Shown: positions 8,265-20,779, counted from the first letter of the stretch. The stretch: 64,000 bases of DNA from Thalassotalea fonticola (GCF_032911225.1 NZ_CP136600.1:2232001-2296000); one strand, 5' to 3'. Program-made: numbers and translations. The notes: generated from the letters alone by a model not told the origin.

Positions 8265-9770
8265 TTACTTTAGCCAATAAGGCTGTAAATTAAGCGCAGC
8301 AGCCTTACAATGCTCTAAAGCACATAATAAGTTTTCAACTTTATCATCTAACCACGATATAAGTTTTTGCGGTATTTCTTCACTGCTACCTTGTAAGTGT
8401 CCTTTTAACAAAGTTAATGTTTCAAGTTCATCAATCCCCAAGTGTATATCAAGCCACGGACCTCGAAAGTCCATACGTTGCTCTATATCATATAAACCAC
8501 CAAACCAACTACCAGTTAATAGGCTTCTGATAATTAAATGATGATTATCGATATATTCCGCAGCAGTTAAAGGTTTATCTCGATGAATAGCTTTATTTAA
8601 GGTATCTAAATTTAACGATAACCAACTGGGTGCCAAGTCAAGGAGCTCGGTTTTATGCTCTTCACTTTCCGGTTCATTCAGAATAAATTCCAACATACTT
8701 AACTGTAATAAATTAAAAGCTTCACCATGAAGTAATTTAATCATTTGTTCAAAGTCGATCAATTGATGCTTTTCGTTCTTTAGCTCAGCCAACAAACTTT
8801 TGCTGTACTCAATTTTTTTCCGGTAATTACCTTTTTTAGTGGTTAACTCACGGATTTGACGCGCAGTTTCAACCCATGCCAGTTCAGCTAAAACAACCTT
8901 AATTTGTATACGGATAGAGTCGGCTTTATCGCTGGGTAAATAATCTTTATATAACCATAACCCATGTCTGGCTAACGCTAATGAATCTGATATTTCTTTC
9001 AATAAATGTAAATTGGGCTCAGCAACAAATTGACTGACCAACTGCTGTAATTGCGATAGACATTCACTAAAGCCAGCTTTAAAAGATTCTAAAATAGTCA
9101 TGCTAGGCTCAAAAGCTAAAACAGTACTGGCACTACTAATATGAGACTCAGTGCGACCAAACACTAAACCATAGCCCCTAGCCGCTTTACTTAAGGTGCC
9201 AGGTCGCATTGCTATTACAGAGGTTAACGAATGGGCCAAAATGAAAATTGAACTTGCATCACCACTTATTAATTCCAATTCAATTTCATTAATAAGCTCG
9301 CGGCTCTGGCTTGAACAAATCTCACCTTGATCGAACGCCAATTCTATTTGACTGTTATCAGGCATAGTAACCAACCAAGTCATGCGCTTAAAGTTAGTAT
9401 CAAATAGAGCCGTTATTTGCTCTTGCACAGATTCAACATCAAGGGTTGGCGGCCATATATCATTAGGAAATAAAGCCAGATTGACGTTGGCAGATCCCAA
9501 AGAGATATTGTATTCGGGTCGTTGATGTAAACCACCTACGGTAATACCGGAGGTTTTTATTGTTTGTTCTATTTCACCTTTATTATTTTGGCGAATACGC
9601 AAACCAATATCCGCCTTTCGTAAGGCTAAATCGGGGGTATCGTAATAACAATTTGCGAGAGTTTTAGTTTTGCAAGAAAAAGGATATTTTAATTGGTTTA
9701 AAAGGTTAGTAATAACAGCAGGTATATCATCACCTAAAACTAAATATTTCAGTTCTATTTCTGTGTCCAT
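8265..9770 (-). CDS. ygiF: CYTH and CHAD domain protein, inorganic triphosphatase YgiF
   Basis: A 501-residue protein (E. coli YgiF is 433). The N-terminal half is a CYTH triphosphate tunnel domain that starts with the family ExExK motif (EIELK, residues 4-8). The C-terminal half, from about 215, is an alpha-helical CHAD domain rich in His and basic residues that may bind polyphosphate. E. coli YgiF hydrolyses inorganic tripolyphosphate. In E. coli ygiF lies between glnE and ygiM; here the flanks are ygiM (divergent) and, past the PspA module, glnE. Confidence 0.9.
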   Translation of the reverse strand: MDTEIELKYLVLGDDIPAVITNLLNQLKYPFSCKTKTLANCYYDTPDLALRKADIGLRIRQNNKGEIEQTIKTSGITVGGLHQRPEYNISLGSANVNLALFPNDIWPPTLDVESVQEQITALFDTNFKRMTWLVTMPDNSQIELAFDQGEICSSQSRELINEIELELISGDASSIFILAHSLTSVIAMRPGTLSKAARGYGLVFGRTESHISSASTVLAFEPSMTILESFKAGFSECLSQLQQLVSQFVAEPNLHLLKEISDSLALARHGLWLYKDYLPSDKADSIRIQIKVVLAELAWVETARQIRELTTKKGNYRKKIEYSKSLLAELKNEKHQLIDFEQMIKLLHGEAFNLLQLSMLEFILNEPESEEHKTELLDLAPSWLSLNLDTLNKAIHRDKPLTAAEYIDNHHLIIRSLLTGSWFGGLYDIEQRMDFRGPWLDIHLGIDELETLTLLKGHLQGSSEEIPQKLISWLDDKVENLLCALEHCKAAALNLQPYWLK

Positions 9771-9988
9771 TAAAGTTTGTTTACAATCTCATTGTTTAGT
9801 CAGTAGATTGTTAACCATACAAAAGCTGAAACCTGCTTTCAATCAAAAAATGAACAATTTAAGAAATACTCCAATATGTTTACTCATTAAATCAAAAAAT
9901 AAGACTAGATTCAGTGAGATAATCTTGCTATCCAATGCACAAACACCTAATATTTAATGCAATTAATTACCGTATTTAGAAGTCAGTA

Positions 9989-10582
9989 ATGAACACAATT
10001 CAAAAAATAATTAGCCTCTTAATTTTTACAGTTTCTTGTTCCGCATTTGCCCAAGAAAATCCAGAAAATAAAACAGGATTCATCAGTGATGACTTATTTA
10101 TTTACTTTCACTCTGGCCCCGGCACGCAATATCGAATTTTAGGTAGTATTAACGCTGGTGAAGAAGTACAGCTGTTAGGTGCTATCGACAATGACTACCA
10201 ACAGGTACAAGACACGCAAAACCGCAAGGGTTGGGTAGATGCTAAATATATATCTGCCACACCAGGGCTGCGAGTTGTCTTAGCCGAGCTCAATGAAGAG
10301 TTAGCCGATAAAACAGCGCAACTTGGTAATTTACAAACAAAAATGAGTGAAACCAATAAACAATTAAATGCCTTAAAACAACAAAACCAACAAGTAGTAA
10401 AAGAGAATAAAGATATCAGCCAAAAATTTGAACAGGCGAGTAGCGAACTGGATGAAAAAGATTTAAACATCAAGCTCACTTGGTTTACCTATGGTGCAGG
10501 TGTTTTGGTACTAGGGTTGATTCTTGGTTTAATTTTGCCCAGGTTTGCAGGCAGAAAAAGTAATTATTCTTCTTGGGGCTAA
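9989..10582 (+). CDS. ygiM: SH3-domain envelope protein, YgiM/TIGR04211 type
   Basis: A 197-residue exported protein with a signal peptide cleaved near AFAQ. An SH3b domain (about 30-90, DDLFIYFHSGPGTQYRILG) is followed by a coiled coil (about 95-155) and a C-terminal membrane segment (about 165-185). This is the YgiM architecture, anchored in the inner membrane with the SH3 domain in the periplasm. The ygiM-ygiF divergent arrangement is the same as in E. coli. The exact function is unknown. Confidence 0.9.
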   Translation: MNTIQKIISLLIFTVSCSAFAQENPENKTGFISDDLFIYFHSGPGTQYRILGSINAGEEVQLLGAIDNDYQQVQDTQNRKGWVDAKYISATPGLRVVLAELNEELADKTAQLGNLQTKMSETNKQLNALKQQNQQVVKENKDISQKFEQASSELDEKDLNIKLTWFTYGAGVLVLGLILGLILPRFAGRKSNYSSWG

Positions 10583-10594
10583 GCTCTAAGTCTT

Positions 10595-11659
10595 ATGAAA
10601 GTTATATTCGATGTTCTTCATCTTTACTATTTGCCACAATACCTTCCTGTTCATCAGGAATTAAAAAAACAAGGCATAATTACCAGTTTCGTTTTTTACC
10701 ATGGTATTCATGATGATGTCATTAACTCTATTATTAGTGAAAATGAATTACCTCACATCTGGGTAGACTCTGAACAACAGGCTTGCAACTATTACCTAAA
10801 TGAGAAAGCACAATGGATTTTCTTTGCAAATGCATTTCGTTTATTAGAGCAGGTTCATACAGTAAGTAAATCGGCACAGTTAGGGCATGGTATAGGCCCG
10901 AAAGCTAGCTATTACACTAAATCAGATACACCTATGACAGTACGATTTGTCGAAGGTGAATATCGCTGCAACCGCCTGTTAGAAATGTACCCTAATGATA
11001 CGTTTATAGATGTTGGCTTTTGCAAGTTGGACCCTATTATCAACAAAATAGAACAAGGCTTTGATTTACAAACTTTAGGGTTAGATCCATCTAAACCTAC
11101 ACTTACGTACGCACCAACTTTTTATCCAAGCAGCATTGAATGCTTCCCTAAAAATTGGCCAAATAATTTTAGTAATTTCAATATTTTAATCAAGCCACAC
11201 TATTTTTCAATTGCCAAAGATAAGTATCATAAACAAAAACAGTTGTTAGAACACTGGGCTACATTCAACAACGTTTATTTAGCTAAAACATCTGACTATT
11301 CATTAGTTCCTTTTCTAGCTAACTCAGATGTTCTTATAAGTGATGCATCATCAGCGCTTTTTGAGTTTGCCGCATTAAACAAGCCGGTTGTTTGGTGTGA
11401 CTTTTTAAAACTGCGTTGGAGTTACAGTGGCATCTTTTCATACCGCTTTAAAAAACGTATGGACCAGGATTATGGCGAATATGGCGATATAGCCGTGCAT
11501 GCAAAAAGTTACTCGCAATTACGTGACTTAGTGAATGAGCAGTATCAACAACCGAAAATGCTGGAACAAACTCGACTAGCTTTATCAAATAAATTAGCCG
11601 GAATTTTAGATGGTAAAGCCAGCCAACGAATAGTTGAGTATTTAAAAAGCAACCAATGA
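10595..11659 (+). CDS. CDP-glycerol glycerophosphotransferase-like protein (first copy)
   Basis: A 354-residue GT-B-like protein of the CDP-glycerol glycerophosphotransferase (TagB/TagF) family. The C-terminal half carries the features I associate with the family: LTYAPTFYPSS (residues 168-178), ILIKPHYF, and VLISDASSALFEFAALNKPVVW. Family members add glycerol phosphate from CDP-glycerol to an acceptor. It begins 12 nt after ygiM. A CDP-glycerol-type cytidylyltransferase gene follows, so the donor substrate is probably made locally. It shares the fold with the two minus-strand copies at 13917-16149 but is a clearly different paralogue. Confidence 0.85.
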   Translation: MKVIFDVLHLYYLPQYLPVHQELKKQGIITSFVFYHGIHDDVINSIISENELPHIWVDSEQQACNYYLNEKAQWIFFANAFRLLEQVHTVSKSAQLGHGIGPKASYYTKSDTPMTVRFVEGEYRCNRLLEMYPNDTFIDVGFCKLDPIINKIEQGFDLQTLGLDPSKPTLTYAPTFYPSSIECFPKNWPNNFSNFNILIKPHYFSIAKDKYHKQKQLLEHWATFNNVYLAKTSDYSLVPFLANSDVLISDASSALFEFAALNKPVVWCDFLKLRWSYSGIFSYRFKKRMDQDYGEYGDIAVHAKSYSQLRDLVNEQYQQPKMLEQTRLALSNKLAGILDGKASQRIVEYLKSNQ

Positions 11660-11680
11660 CAGGTTCGTTCAAACTACCTT

Positions 11681-11708
11681 TTAATACAATTTTCTAATAT
11701 TGTATTAA
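11681..11708. other. AT-rich inverted repeat
   Basis: A perfect 10-bp inverted repeat (TTAATACAAT / ATTGTATTAA) with an 8-nt loop, between the first glycerophosphotransferase gene and the cytidylyltransferase gene. It could be a weak terminator or a regulator site. The sequence alone does not decide. Confidence 0.35.
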
Positions 11709-11780
11709 ATAAAAAACAAGCTACAATACCGGGTTAATGTTGCACGGCACAAATTATCTTTATTCAACCATAGGTGTATT

Positions 11781-12194
11781 ATGAAAAAAATTGGTTATAC
11801 AACTGGCGTCTTCGATTTATTCCATGTGGGCCACTTAAACGTCCTCAAAAGAGCAAAACTAGAATGCGATTATTTAATTGTCGGGGTAACAAGCGATGAA
11901 TTGAGTATGTCTGCAAAAAACAAACAACCGATAATCCCTTTCAATGAGCGTATGGAAATAGTAGAGCACATTAAGTTTGTTGATGAAGTGGTGCCCCAAA
12001 TGAATTACGACAAAGAAGAGGCTTGGAACAATCTAAAGTTTGATAAAATGTTTGTCGGTGATGACTGGAAAGGCACAGACAAATGGAATCAAATAGAAGA
12101 AGATTTTTCTAAATTTGGAGTTGAAATATGCTACTTCCCCTACACTACACACACCTCGAGTACTTTTTTACGAGAAGTATTAAGTAAAATATAA
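11781..12194 (+). CDS. tagD: Glycerol-3-phosphate cytidylyltransferase-like protein (TagD type)
   Basis: A 137-residue protein of the cytidylyltransferase family with the HxGH nucleotide-binding motif (HVGH, residues 15-18) and a C-terminal STFLR stretch near the position of the ISTT motif. Length and sequence fit TagD (129 in Bacillus subtilis), which makes CDP-glycerol from CTP and glycerol-3-phosphate. A related sugar- or ethanolamine-phosphate cytidylyltransferase cannot be excluded. Three CDP-glycerol glycerophosphotransferase-like genes in the same block favour CDP-glycerol as product. Confidence 0.85.
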   Translation: MKKIGYTTGVFDLFHVGHLNVLKRAKLECDYLIVGVTSDELSMSAKNKQPIIPFNERMEIVEHIKFVDEVVPQMNYDKEEAWNNLKFDKMFVGDDWKGTDKWNQIEEDFSKFGVEICYFPYTTHTSSTFLREVLSKI

Positions 12195-12203
12195 TAACCC
12201 CCG

Positions 12204-12240
12204 AAATCAGCCTAAATGATTTTAGGCTGATTTAATTTTC
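12204..12240 (+). terminator. Strong hairpin terminator after tagD
   Basis: A perfect 13-bp inverted repeat (12204-12216 and 12221-12233, core AATCAGCCTAAA) with a 4-nt loop, followed by a T-rich stretch. It lies 10 bp after the tagD stop. Confidence 0.8.
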
Positions 12241-12298
12241 TGTTTATTATGGGTTTACTCTTATAATTCATCGAATTACTACATTAGAATCAGATAAA

Positions 12299-13825
12299 AT
12301 GAAATATCCTGAAAAGAAATTTACTCTCCCTCTGAGCTTGTTATTTATAAGCTTAAATTCTTTTGCTGAACCTTGGATTGATACTTCAAATATTTTTTTG
12401 AGAGCTGATTTACAATTACTTTCTGATAAAGGCCATATAAATACTACAACGACTACCTACCCTATTATGTGGGCAGAGGTTTCTAGGGCATTAAAATCTG
12501 TAGATGAAACTTCCTTGGATGAAACAAGTAAAAATGCTTATTGGCATATAAAACAGCACTTACGAAGAGCTAATAATAACCAGCATAAAATTGAGCTTAA
12601 TTTTGCAACTAAAGATAAGCGGTTTACTAGCTTTGGTGACGAATATCGCGATGATAATGTAGCCAAAGGTGGGTTTAGTTTTATCGGTGATGCTTGGTCA
12701 GCTAAATTATCCGCTTCTATAGTTGATACTCCCGAAGATGGTGAAGAAGCTAGAATAGATGGCAGTTATATAGCAACACATATCGGGAATTGGGTACTTT
12801 CAGCTGGGGCGTACGATCGTTGGTGGGGGCCTGGTTGGGATAGCAACTTAGCATTAACGAATAATGCTAGACCATTAGCAGGTGTTGCGATTTCTAGAAA
12901 AACATCAGAGCCTTTTGTGATGCCTTTTTTCAATGATATAAAAATTCCCTGGACTGTGACTACATTTATGAATGTGTTTGAAGAAGACCGTCATGTACCT
13001 AACACTTGGTTATGGGGTTTTCGGTTAAACTTCAAACCGATACCAAGTCTTGAGCTGGGCATAACTCGGCTTGCACAATGGAACGGAGATAATCGTCCTG
13101 GTGGTTTTGATACTTTCATGGACGTTTTAGCAGGCAAAGATAATTGCGAACTAACGGCAAAAGAGTGTGATGATCTAGATTTAGAGCCTGGGAACCAATT
13201 AGCCGGCGCTGACGCTAGATATACTGCAAACTGGTTTGCGCAACCATTTAGTATTTATACTCAAATGATGGCTGAGGATGGAAACAGTAAAAATGGGGAT
13301 TTAGTTGGGCAAAAAGTGTGGACTTATGGTGCTGACACCCAACTATTTATGTTTGACACATACTGGCGAGCTTACCTCGAGTATACCGATAGTTATACAG
13401 ATTGCACACCGAGAAACTCTGACGATCGGTTAGGGGTAGGCGATTGCTTATACGAGCACCATATTTACCGCTCAGGTATGCGCTATGAAGGCAGAGCTAT
13501 AGGTAATTTATATGATAATGACTCAGAAACCTATGTGTTAGGGTTTGTCTCTCAACTCACAAATTTATCTAGCTGGGAAATTAAACTTAAATATTTAGAT
13601 TTAAATTATGACAATAGCGATTGGTATCCTGATGATCCAAACTTAGGTAATACAGTTACAAAAGTTGCTGAAGAAGTGTATATGCTAAGTATTAAATATC
13701 AATTAAGACAAGGCAGATTCAAATATACGGTAGGTGGGGATTACAGCAAATCATCTTACATTAATGAAGATTTAAAAGATTCATCTGAACCTAATATGTA
13801 CTTTAATGTTGAGTACATTCTGTAA
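12299..13825 (+). CDS. Capsule assembly Wzi-like outer-membrane beta-barrel
   Basis: A 508-residue exported protein with a signal peptide ending near SFAEP. After it comes the conserved Wzi N-terminal region (WIDTSNIFLRADLQLLSDKG). The remainder is rich in alternating aromatic strands of an outer-membrane barrel. E. coli Wzi (476 residues) is an 18-stranded lectin that retains group 1 capsule at the cell surface. Its position among glycerophosphate polymer genes suggests it holds or presents that polymer; this is inference. Confidence 0.82.
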   Translation: MKYPEKKFTLPLSLLFISLNSFAEPWIDTSNIFLRADLQLLSDKGHINTTTTTYPIMWAEVSRALKSVDETSLDETSKNAYWHIKQHLRRANNNQHKIELNFATKDKRFTSFGDEYRDDNVAKGGFSFIGDAWSAKLSASIVDTPEDGEEARIDGSYIATHIGNWVLSAGAYDRWWGPGWDSNLALTNNARPLAGVAISRKTSEPFVMPFFNDIKIPWTVTTFMNVFEEDRHVPNTWLWGFRLNFKPIPSLELGITRLAQWNGDNRPGGFDTFMDVLAGKDNCELTAKECDDLDLEPGNQLAGADARYTANWFAQPFSIYTQMMAEDGNSKNGDLVGQKVWTYGADTQLFMFDTYWRAYLEYTDSYTDCTPRNSDDRLGVGDCLYEHHIYRSGMRYEGRAIGNLYDNDSETYVLGFVSQLTNLSSWEIKLKYLDLNYDNSDWYPDDPNLGNTVTKVAEEVYMLSIKYQLRQGRFKYTVGGDYSKSSYINEDLKDSSEPNMYFNVEYIL

Positions 13826-13859
13826 TTCAAGCATTAAAACGTTGTCCTGTAAAAGTTAA

Positions 13860-13891
13860 TAAGGCTAAGTTCAAAAATAAACTTAGCCTTA
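13860..13891. terminator. Bidirectional hairpin between convergent genes
   Basis: A 12-bp inverted repeat (TAAGGCTAAGTT / AACTTAGCCTTA) with an 8-nt loop. It sits between the convergent wzi-like gene and the second glycerophosphotransferase gene. Confidence 0.65.
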
Positions 13892-13916
13892 CGTTACCAA
13901 ACTAGCTAATTACCCC

Positions 13917-15104
13917 CTACAGTCCTTCTAGTTTATCTACCTTACGCTTCAATACTAATTGCATTTTTAGATTACGCCAAAAATGCTTTAGAGCACATAT
14001 TCGCGAAAACTTATGGTATGGAATATCTTCATTTTTTGATAGCAACTTAGTGATAGTATCCGCTTGCCTGTCTGTCGCATAACCATCAGGTTTATAGATA
14101 GAGTAGTGAAATATGTTGTTGCGTTTTTCTTTATGATTATCTGCGGCTAAATTAGAGTTAATAAATTTGGCTATATCATCGTCTTTATTTATTACATCAC
14201 CCGCTTGCCAGGCAAATGTATTTGAAGATATATCATCGCTCGGCTGATAATGAACAGGGTCTGGGTTGGCATAAATGATCGGCCGGTTAAAGTGGAACCA
14301 TTCATAGCAAGCCGATGAAATATCAGAAATCATGACATCAGCTTGATCCATATACTGCAAGATATTGTCTGCATATAATATTTTGATTCGATCTTGCAAA
14401 CCATGTTCTGTTACGTAATTCTCCATCTGCTTATTGATTGAATTCCCATCTTCATGAACAAGAGCATGAAATTTCACAATAAAATTCACCGATTCAGGCA
14501 TATACTTAAGAAGCTTTACTCCCCAAAGCGGCAGTGAACTTTCACCATATTTAGAAAAGCGATGCGCCGTTGCTCCTTCTTTGGCCATAGAAATCCAAGT
14601 TGGTGCGTATAGTACAGTAGGCTTGCCATTATTAAACAACGGCTCATAAGATAAAGAATCATTTATTAATGGATCAAACTTTGGATAACCAATTACCTCA
14701 GATTCTACGACATGAGTCAATAAACCTGCTTTCTCTACTTTGTCACGAGATTTTTCACCTGGAAATAACACTAAATCATACATGCTAATAAACGCATTTT
14801 CTAAATAACGCTTATCAGATAAACCACCATGAAAAATTTCAACGCTCAAGCCAAAATTTAATGTTTGAAAAGCAGGGTAAACGACAACGCGCATTTGGTG
14901 CTGTTTTAAAAACTTTTTGGCTTTTCGTCTATTACGAATAAAAAATGTACGCTTGGCAATTTCGGGGTAATTCTCTTGAATATAGCCCAAAATCTTTTTG
15001 CCTCGAACAATTATTGGTCCAGGTAATTTGGTCTGTAACCTATGCACGGGAGGAAAATGCTGAATATTATCATTCACGTAATATGCAACTTTACAATCAA
15101 ACAT
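13917..15104 (-). CDS. CDP-glycerol glycerophosphotransferase-like protein (second copy)
   Basis: A 395-residue cytoplasmic or membrane-peripheral GT-B-like protein. The family signature regions are present: LYAPTWIS near residue 168, VKFHALVHEDG, and MISDISSACYEWFHFNRPIIYANPDP. The C-terminus is strongly basic, as is common for enzymes acting at the membrane. It follows the third copy by 13 nt on the same strand, so the two are co-transcribed. It is probably a glycerol phosphate (or related polyol phosphate) transferase that builds or decorates a surface glycopolymer. Confidence 0.85.
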   Translation of the reverse strand: MFDCKVAYYVNDNIQHFPPVHRLQTKLPGPIIVRGKKILGYIQENYPEIAKRTFFIRNRRKAKKFLKQHQMRVVVYPAFQTLNFGLSVEIFHGGLSDKRYLENAFISMYDLVLFPGEKSRDKVEKAGLLTHVVESEVIGYPKFDPLINDSLSYEPLFNNGKPTVLYAPTWISMAKEGATAHRFSKYGESSLPLWGVKLLKYMPESVNFIVKFHALVHEDGNSINKQMENYVTEHGLQDRIKILYADNILQYMDQADVMISDISSACYEWFHFNRPIIYANPDPVHYQPSDDISSNTFAWQAGDVINKDDDIAKFINSNLAADNHKEKRNNIFHYSIYKPDGYATDRQADTITKLLSKNEDIPYHKFSRICALKHFWRNLKMQLVLKRKVDKLEGL

Positions 15105-15117
15105 ATTTAATCTCTTT

Positions 15118-16149
15118 TTACCAACGGTAGTATTTTAGTTTTTTACGCATCTTTAATCGACGGATTAAGTTTAATGGTTTTGCTTTTAAATGGCATATGC
15201 CACGTTCTACCAAATCATCAATAGCCTGTATAACACGCTCACTAGAAGCCCCATCACGATAAGGGTGTATTTGCTGGCAATGTTGATCAATCTTACTCAG
15301 CAATTCCTCTTTATTTTGTAAAGCATATTCTAATTTTTCTTCTAACTTTTCTGGTTCATTAAAATTAACAAGCCAAGATTCTGGACGACGATTGTTGAAT
15401 GCAACAACAGGTTTGCGCTGCAAAGCATATTCAGCCAAAATTGAAGATGTATCCGATAACAACACATCTGCAGCTTGCAGTAATGGAATTATGTCGCTAG
15501 TTTCTATAAATTGTACCTTTTCACCAGCAAGAACTTTGAACATGGCAATCTCTTCTGTGGACGCCTTTGGATGAAGCTTAATTAGCCAATGCCAGTTTTT
15601 AGCCTTAATCAATTTTTTAATTTCAGGGTATAACGCATATGTGCTTGTCAATTTTGGCGAAAAAGTTGGCGCATAAAAGACAACGGGACTTTCAGATTGA
15701 TAATTATTAGTTTCAGGATGGCCTGAGAATAAAGGATCCAACTTAGACCAACCAGTTTCAATGACTTCACAGGTTCCATCATTAATATTATTAAATGCAT
15801 CAGTTATATTGGGGCCTTGAGTACAATATAAATCGAAAAAACCTCGAATATTAAATTTATTTTTTTTGCCTGAGTCAAAGCCATGAAAAACTTGCACTTT
15901 TATACCAGGAAAGAAATCAGGGATATAATTTCCAGGGGCGAGTACTGCATCAGCATTGTAGGCTCTGACCTGTTTCATATCGGATAGAAGATTATCTGAA
16001 TCAGATATAAAGTGCTTTGCTTCCGAGCCATCAGGAATAAACCAGGCAATAGAATAACCTCTCTCTTTTAATACTGATTCTATAGGCCTTAAAACACTAT
16101 ATGAATAAGAGAGGGTTACATAAAATAAATATTTTTTTTTCGCTGACAT
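15118..16149 (-). CDS. CDP-glycerol glycerophosphotransferase-like protein (third copy)
   Basis: A 343-residue protein of the same family as its neighbour. Visible signature regions are VFYAPTFSPKLTS (about 177-189), WLIKLHPKAS, and VLLSDTSSILAEYALQRKPVVAFNNRRP. It is the first gene of a two-gene minus-strand unit. Its start faces the leu operon promoter region. Acceptor and donor specificity cannot be read from the sequence. Confidence 0.85.
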   Translation of the reverse strand: MSAKKKYLFYVTLSYSYSVLRPIESVLKERGYSIAWFIPDGSEAKHFISDSDNLLSDMKQVRAYNADAVLAPGNYIPDFFPGIKVQVFHGFDSGKKNKFNIRGFFDLYCTQGPNITDAFNNINDGTCEVIETGWSKLDPLFSGHPETNNYQSESPVVFYAPTFSPKLTSTYALYPEIKKLIKAKNWHWLIKLHPKASTEEIAMFKVLAGEKVQFIETSDIIPLLQAADVLLSDTSSILAEYALQRKPVVAFNNRRPESWLVNFNEPEKLEEKLEYALQNKEELLSKIDQHCQQIHPYRDGASSERVIQAIDDLVERGICHLKAKPLNLIRRLKMRKKLKYYRW

Positions 16150-16497
16150 AAATAATAAGGATCGAAAATAGATTTACCCAGTGTAACATTTAAATCTATA
16201 TCAAAAACACCTTTAATCCATATATGAAAACTGACTATTTAAATGCACTTTTTACTTCTTCTTGACTGGGAGCAACTTAATAAAATTAACATTAACAGCT
16301 ACCTTTATCTGGTTCAAGGCTCAAAAGCTGCATCCAAACCAAACAGATAATGCTCTAGGAAATAAACTCCCTTTAACGCCATCCCCTTAAAAAAAGATAT
16401 AAAATATTACTTTTTGTCTCTTGACTTACAAAGCTAAAAACCATAATGTTAGGTTAATTACTCTAACGAATAAAAATTCAACTAAACAGAATAAGTA
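16150..16497. other. Divergent intergenic region upstream of the leu leader
   Basis: 348 bp between the third glycerophosphotransferase gene (leftward) and the leu leader peptide (rightward). Apart from the leu promoter candidate near its right end I see no gene, tRNA or repeat. Confidence 0.6.
16421..16447 (+). promoter_or_regulatory. Candidate leu operon promoter
   Basis: TTGACT (16421-16426) and CATAAT (16442-16447) match -35 and -10 boxes well, although the 15-nt spacer is short. The pair lies 51 bp before the leader peptide start. Confidence 0.5.
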
Positions 16498-16575
16498 ATG
16501 AACAAATTTTTTAAACAACGCATTTTACTTAACCTCCTGCTAGATTCAAATAGCGGGCGTTTTTCTATTGTTTAA
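16498..16575 (+). CDS. leuL: leu operon leader peptide
   Basis: A 25-codon reading frame (MNKFFKQRILLNLLLDSNSG, then RFSIV). It contains five leucines within six codons (LLNLLL), encoded by five different codons: TTA, CTT, CTC, CTG and CTA. It lies directly before a terminator hairpin and leuA. This is the arrangement of leucine-dependent attenuation, in which ribosome stalling at Leu codons under starvation allows read-through. The assignment rests on composition and position, which together are strong. Confidence 0.88.
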   Translation: MNKFFKQRILLNLLLDSNSGRFSIV

Positions 16576-16598
16576 AAATTAATTAATTGAATAACAAA

Positions 16599-16627
16599 AA
16601 CCCGCAAATCACATTGCGGGTTTTTTT
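16599..16627 (+). terminator. leu attenuator terminator
   Basis: Stem AACCCGCAA / TTGCGGGTT (16599-16607, 16614-16622) with a 6-nt loop and a run of seven T (16621-16627), 71 bp before leuA. The 5' arm together with the bases just before it (AACAAAAACCCGC) can instead pair with the segment from GCGGG (16553-16557) to the end of the leader reading frame. That pairing would form the antiterminator when a ribosome stalls at the Leu codons. Confidence 0.85.
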
Positions 16628-16693
16628 ATGCTTGAATGTGATTGCCCGGATATCAACACAAAGTGTAAAATAGCATAAATAAAGGCCAAACTT

Positions 16694-19373
<2,680 letters not shown>

Positions 19374-19374
19374 C

Positions 19375-20769
19375 ATGGCTTCCACTTTATATGAAAAATT
19401 ATGGCAACGACACTTAGTAGAAGATAAAGCGGGTGAAACACCGTTAATTTTTATTGACCGCCATCTTGTGCATGAAGTTACTTCACCACAAGCATTTGCA
19501 AATTTAAAATTCCATGATCGCCCTGTTCACAGCCCAAATAGAACGATTGCGACAATGGATCATAATATCTCAACAAAAAAATGTGATATTGATGCCGCTG
19601 GTGCAAACGGTGCAAATCAGTTAAAAACGCTTGAAAAGAACTGTAGTGATTTTGGTGTTAAGTTATACGGCATGGGCCACAAAAACCAAGGCATTGTGCA
19701 TGTTATGGGGCCAGAGCTTGGTTTTACCTTGCCAGGACAAACAATTGTTTGCGGTGATTCTCATACCGCTACCCATGGCGCATTTGGTGCATTAGCATTT
19801 GGTATAGGTACGTCTGAAGTTGAACATGTTTTAGCTACACAAACGTTACGTCAAAACAAAGCTAAAACGATGAATATTGCCATTGAGGGTAAAGCCAACA
19901 TTGGTATCAGCGCGAAAGACATTATCTTAGCCGTTATTGGTAAAGTTGGTCATGCAGGTGCTACTGGCTACGTTATAGAATATACCGGGCAAGCTATCCG
20001 TGAATTAACCATGGAAGAGCGGATGACCGTTTGTAATATGAGCATTGAATTTGGTGCAAAAGCAGGCCTAATTGCACCTGATCAAATCACTTTTGATTAC
20101 TTAAAAGACAAAGAAAACGCACCGCAAGGTGACGTGTTTGAGCAAGCAGTTAGTGATTGGAAAACATTACAAACAGACGCCGATGCACAATTTGACACAA
20201 CCATAACTATTGATGCTGCAGAGATTAAACCACAAGTAACTTGGGGCACAAACCCTGGGCAAGTAACAGCTATAGATTCTGTTGTACCTGCACCTGATGA
20301 TTTCAGCGATCCGGTTGAACGAGAGTCTTGTGTTAACGCTCTTAAATATATGGACTTAGCCCCTGGCACTAAAATTTCAGACATTGAAATTAACAATGTA
20401 TTTATCGGCTCTTGTACTAACTCTCGCATTGAAGACTTACGTGTTGCCGCGACAGTGGTTAAGGGTAAAACTGTATCAAGCAAAGTTACCGCAATTGTTG
20501 TTCCGGGATCATACAGAGTAAAAGCCCAAGCTGAAGCTGAAGGCTTAGCTGATATATTTACCACCGCAGGCTTTGAATGGCGCTTACCTGGGTGTTCAAT
20601 GTGTTTAGGTATGAATGACGATAAACTGAAAGAAGGTGATCGTTGTGCTTCTACCAGTAACCGTAACTTTGAAGGCAGACAAGGCCGAGGCAGTAGAACC
20701 CATTTAGTAAGCCCAGCAATGGCTGCCGCTGCAGCTATAGCTGGTCACTTTACTGACGTGAACGCATAA
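19375..20769 (+). CDS. leuC: 3-isopropylmalate dehydratase large subunit
   Basis: A 464-residue aconitase-family protein (466 in E. coli). The start is the ATG at 19375 ([10 protein letters not shown]) with AAGGA upstream; an in-frame start at 19315 inside leuB would add 20 non-homologous residues. The iron-sulfur cysteines are in GSCTNSR and CSMCLG. Together with LeuD it isomerises 2- to 3-isopropylmalate. Confidence 0.97.
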   Translation: MASTLYEKLWQRHLVEDKAGETPLIFIDRHLVHEVTSPQAFANLKFHDRPVHSPNRTIATMDHNISTKKCDIDAAGANGANQLKTLEKNCSDFGVKLYGMGHKNQGIVHVMGPELGFTLPGQTIVCGDSHTATHGAFGALAFGIGTSEVEHVLATQTLRQNKAKTMNIAIEGKANIGISAKDIILAVIGKVGHAGATGYVIEYTGQAIRELTMEERMTVCNMSIEFGAKAGLIAPDQITFDYLKDKENAPQGDVFEQAVSDWKTLQTDADAQFDTTITIDAAEIKPQVTWGTNPGQVTAIDSVVPAPDDFSDPVERESCVNALKYMDLAPGTKISDIEINNVFIGSCTNSRIEDLRVAATVVKGKTVSSKVTAIVVPGSYRVKAQAEAEGLADIFTTAGFEWRLPGCSMCLGMNDDKLKEGDRCASTSNRNFEGRQGRGSRTHLVSPAMAAAAAIAGHFTDVNA

Positions 20770-20779
20770 GGAGTAACTC

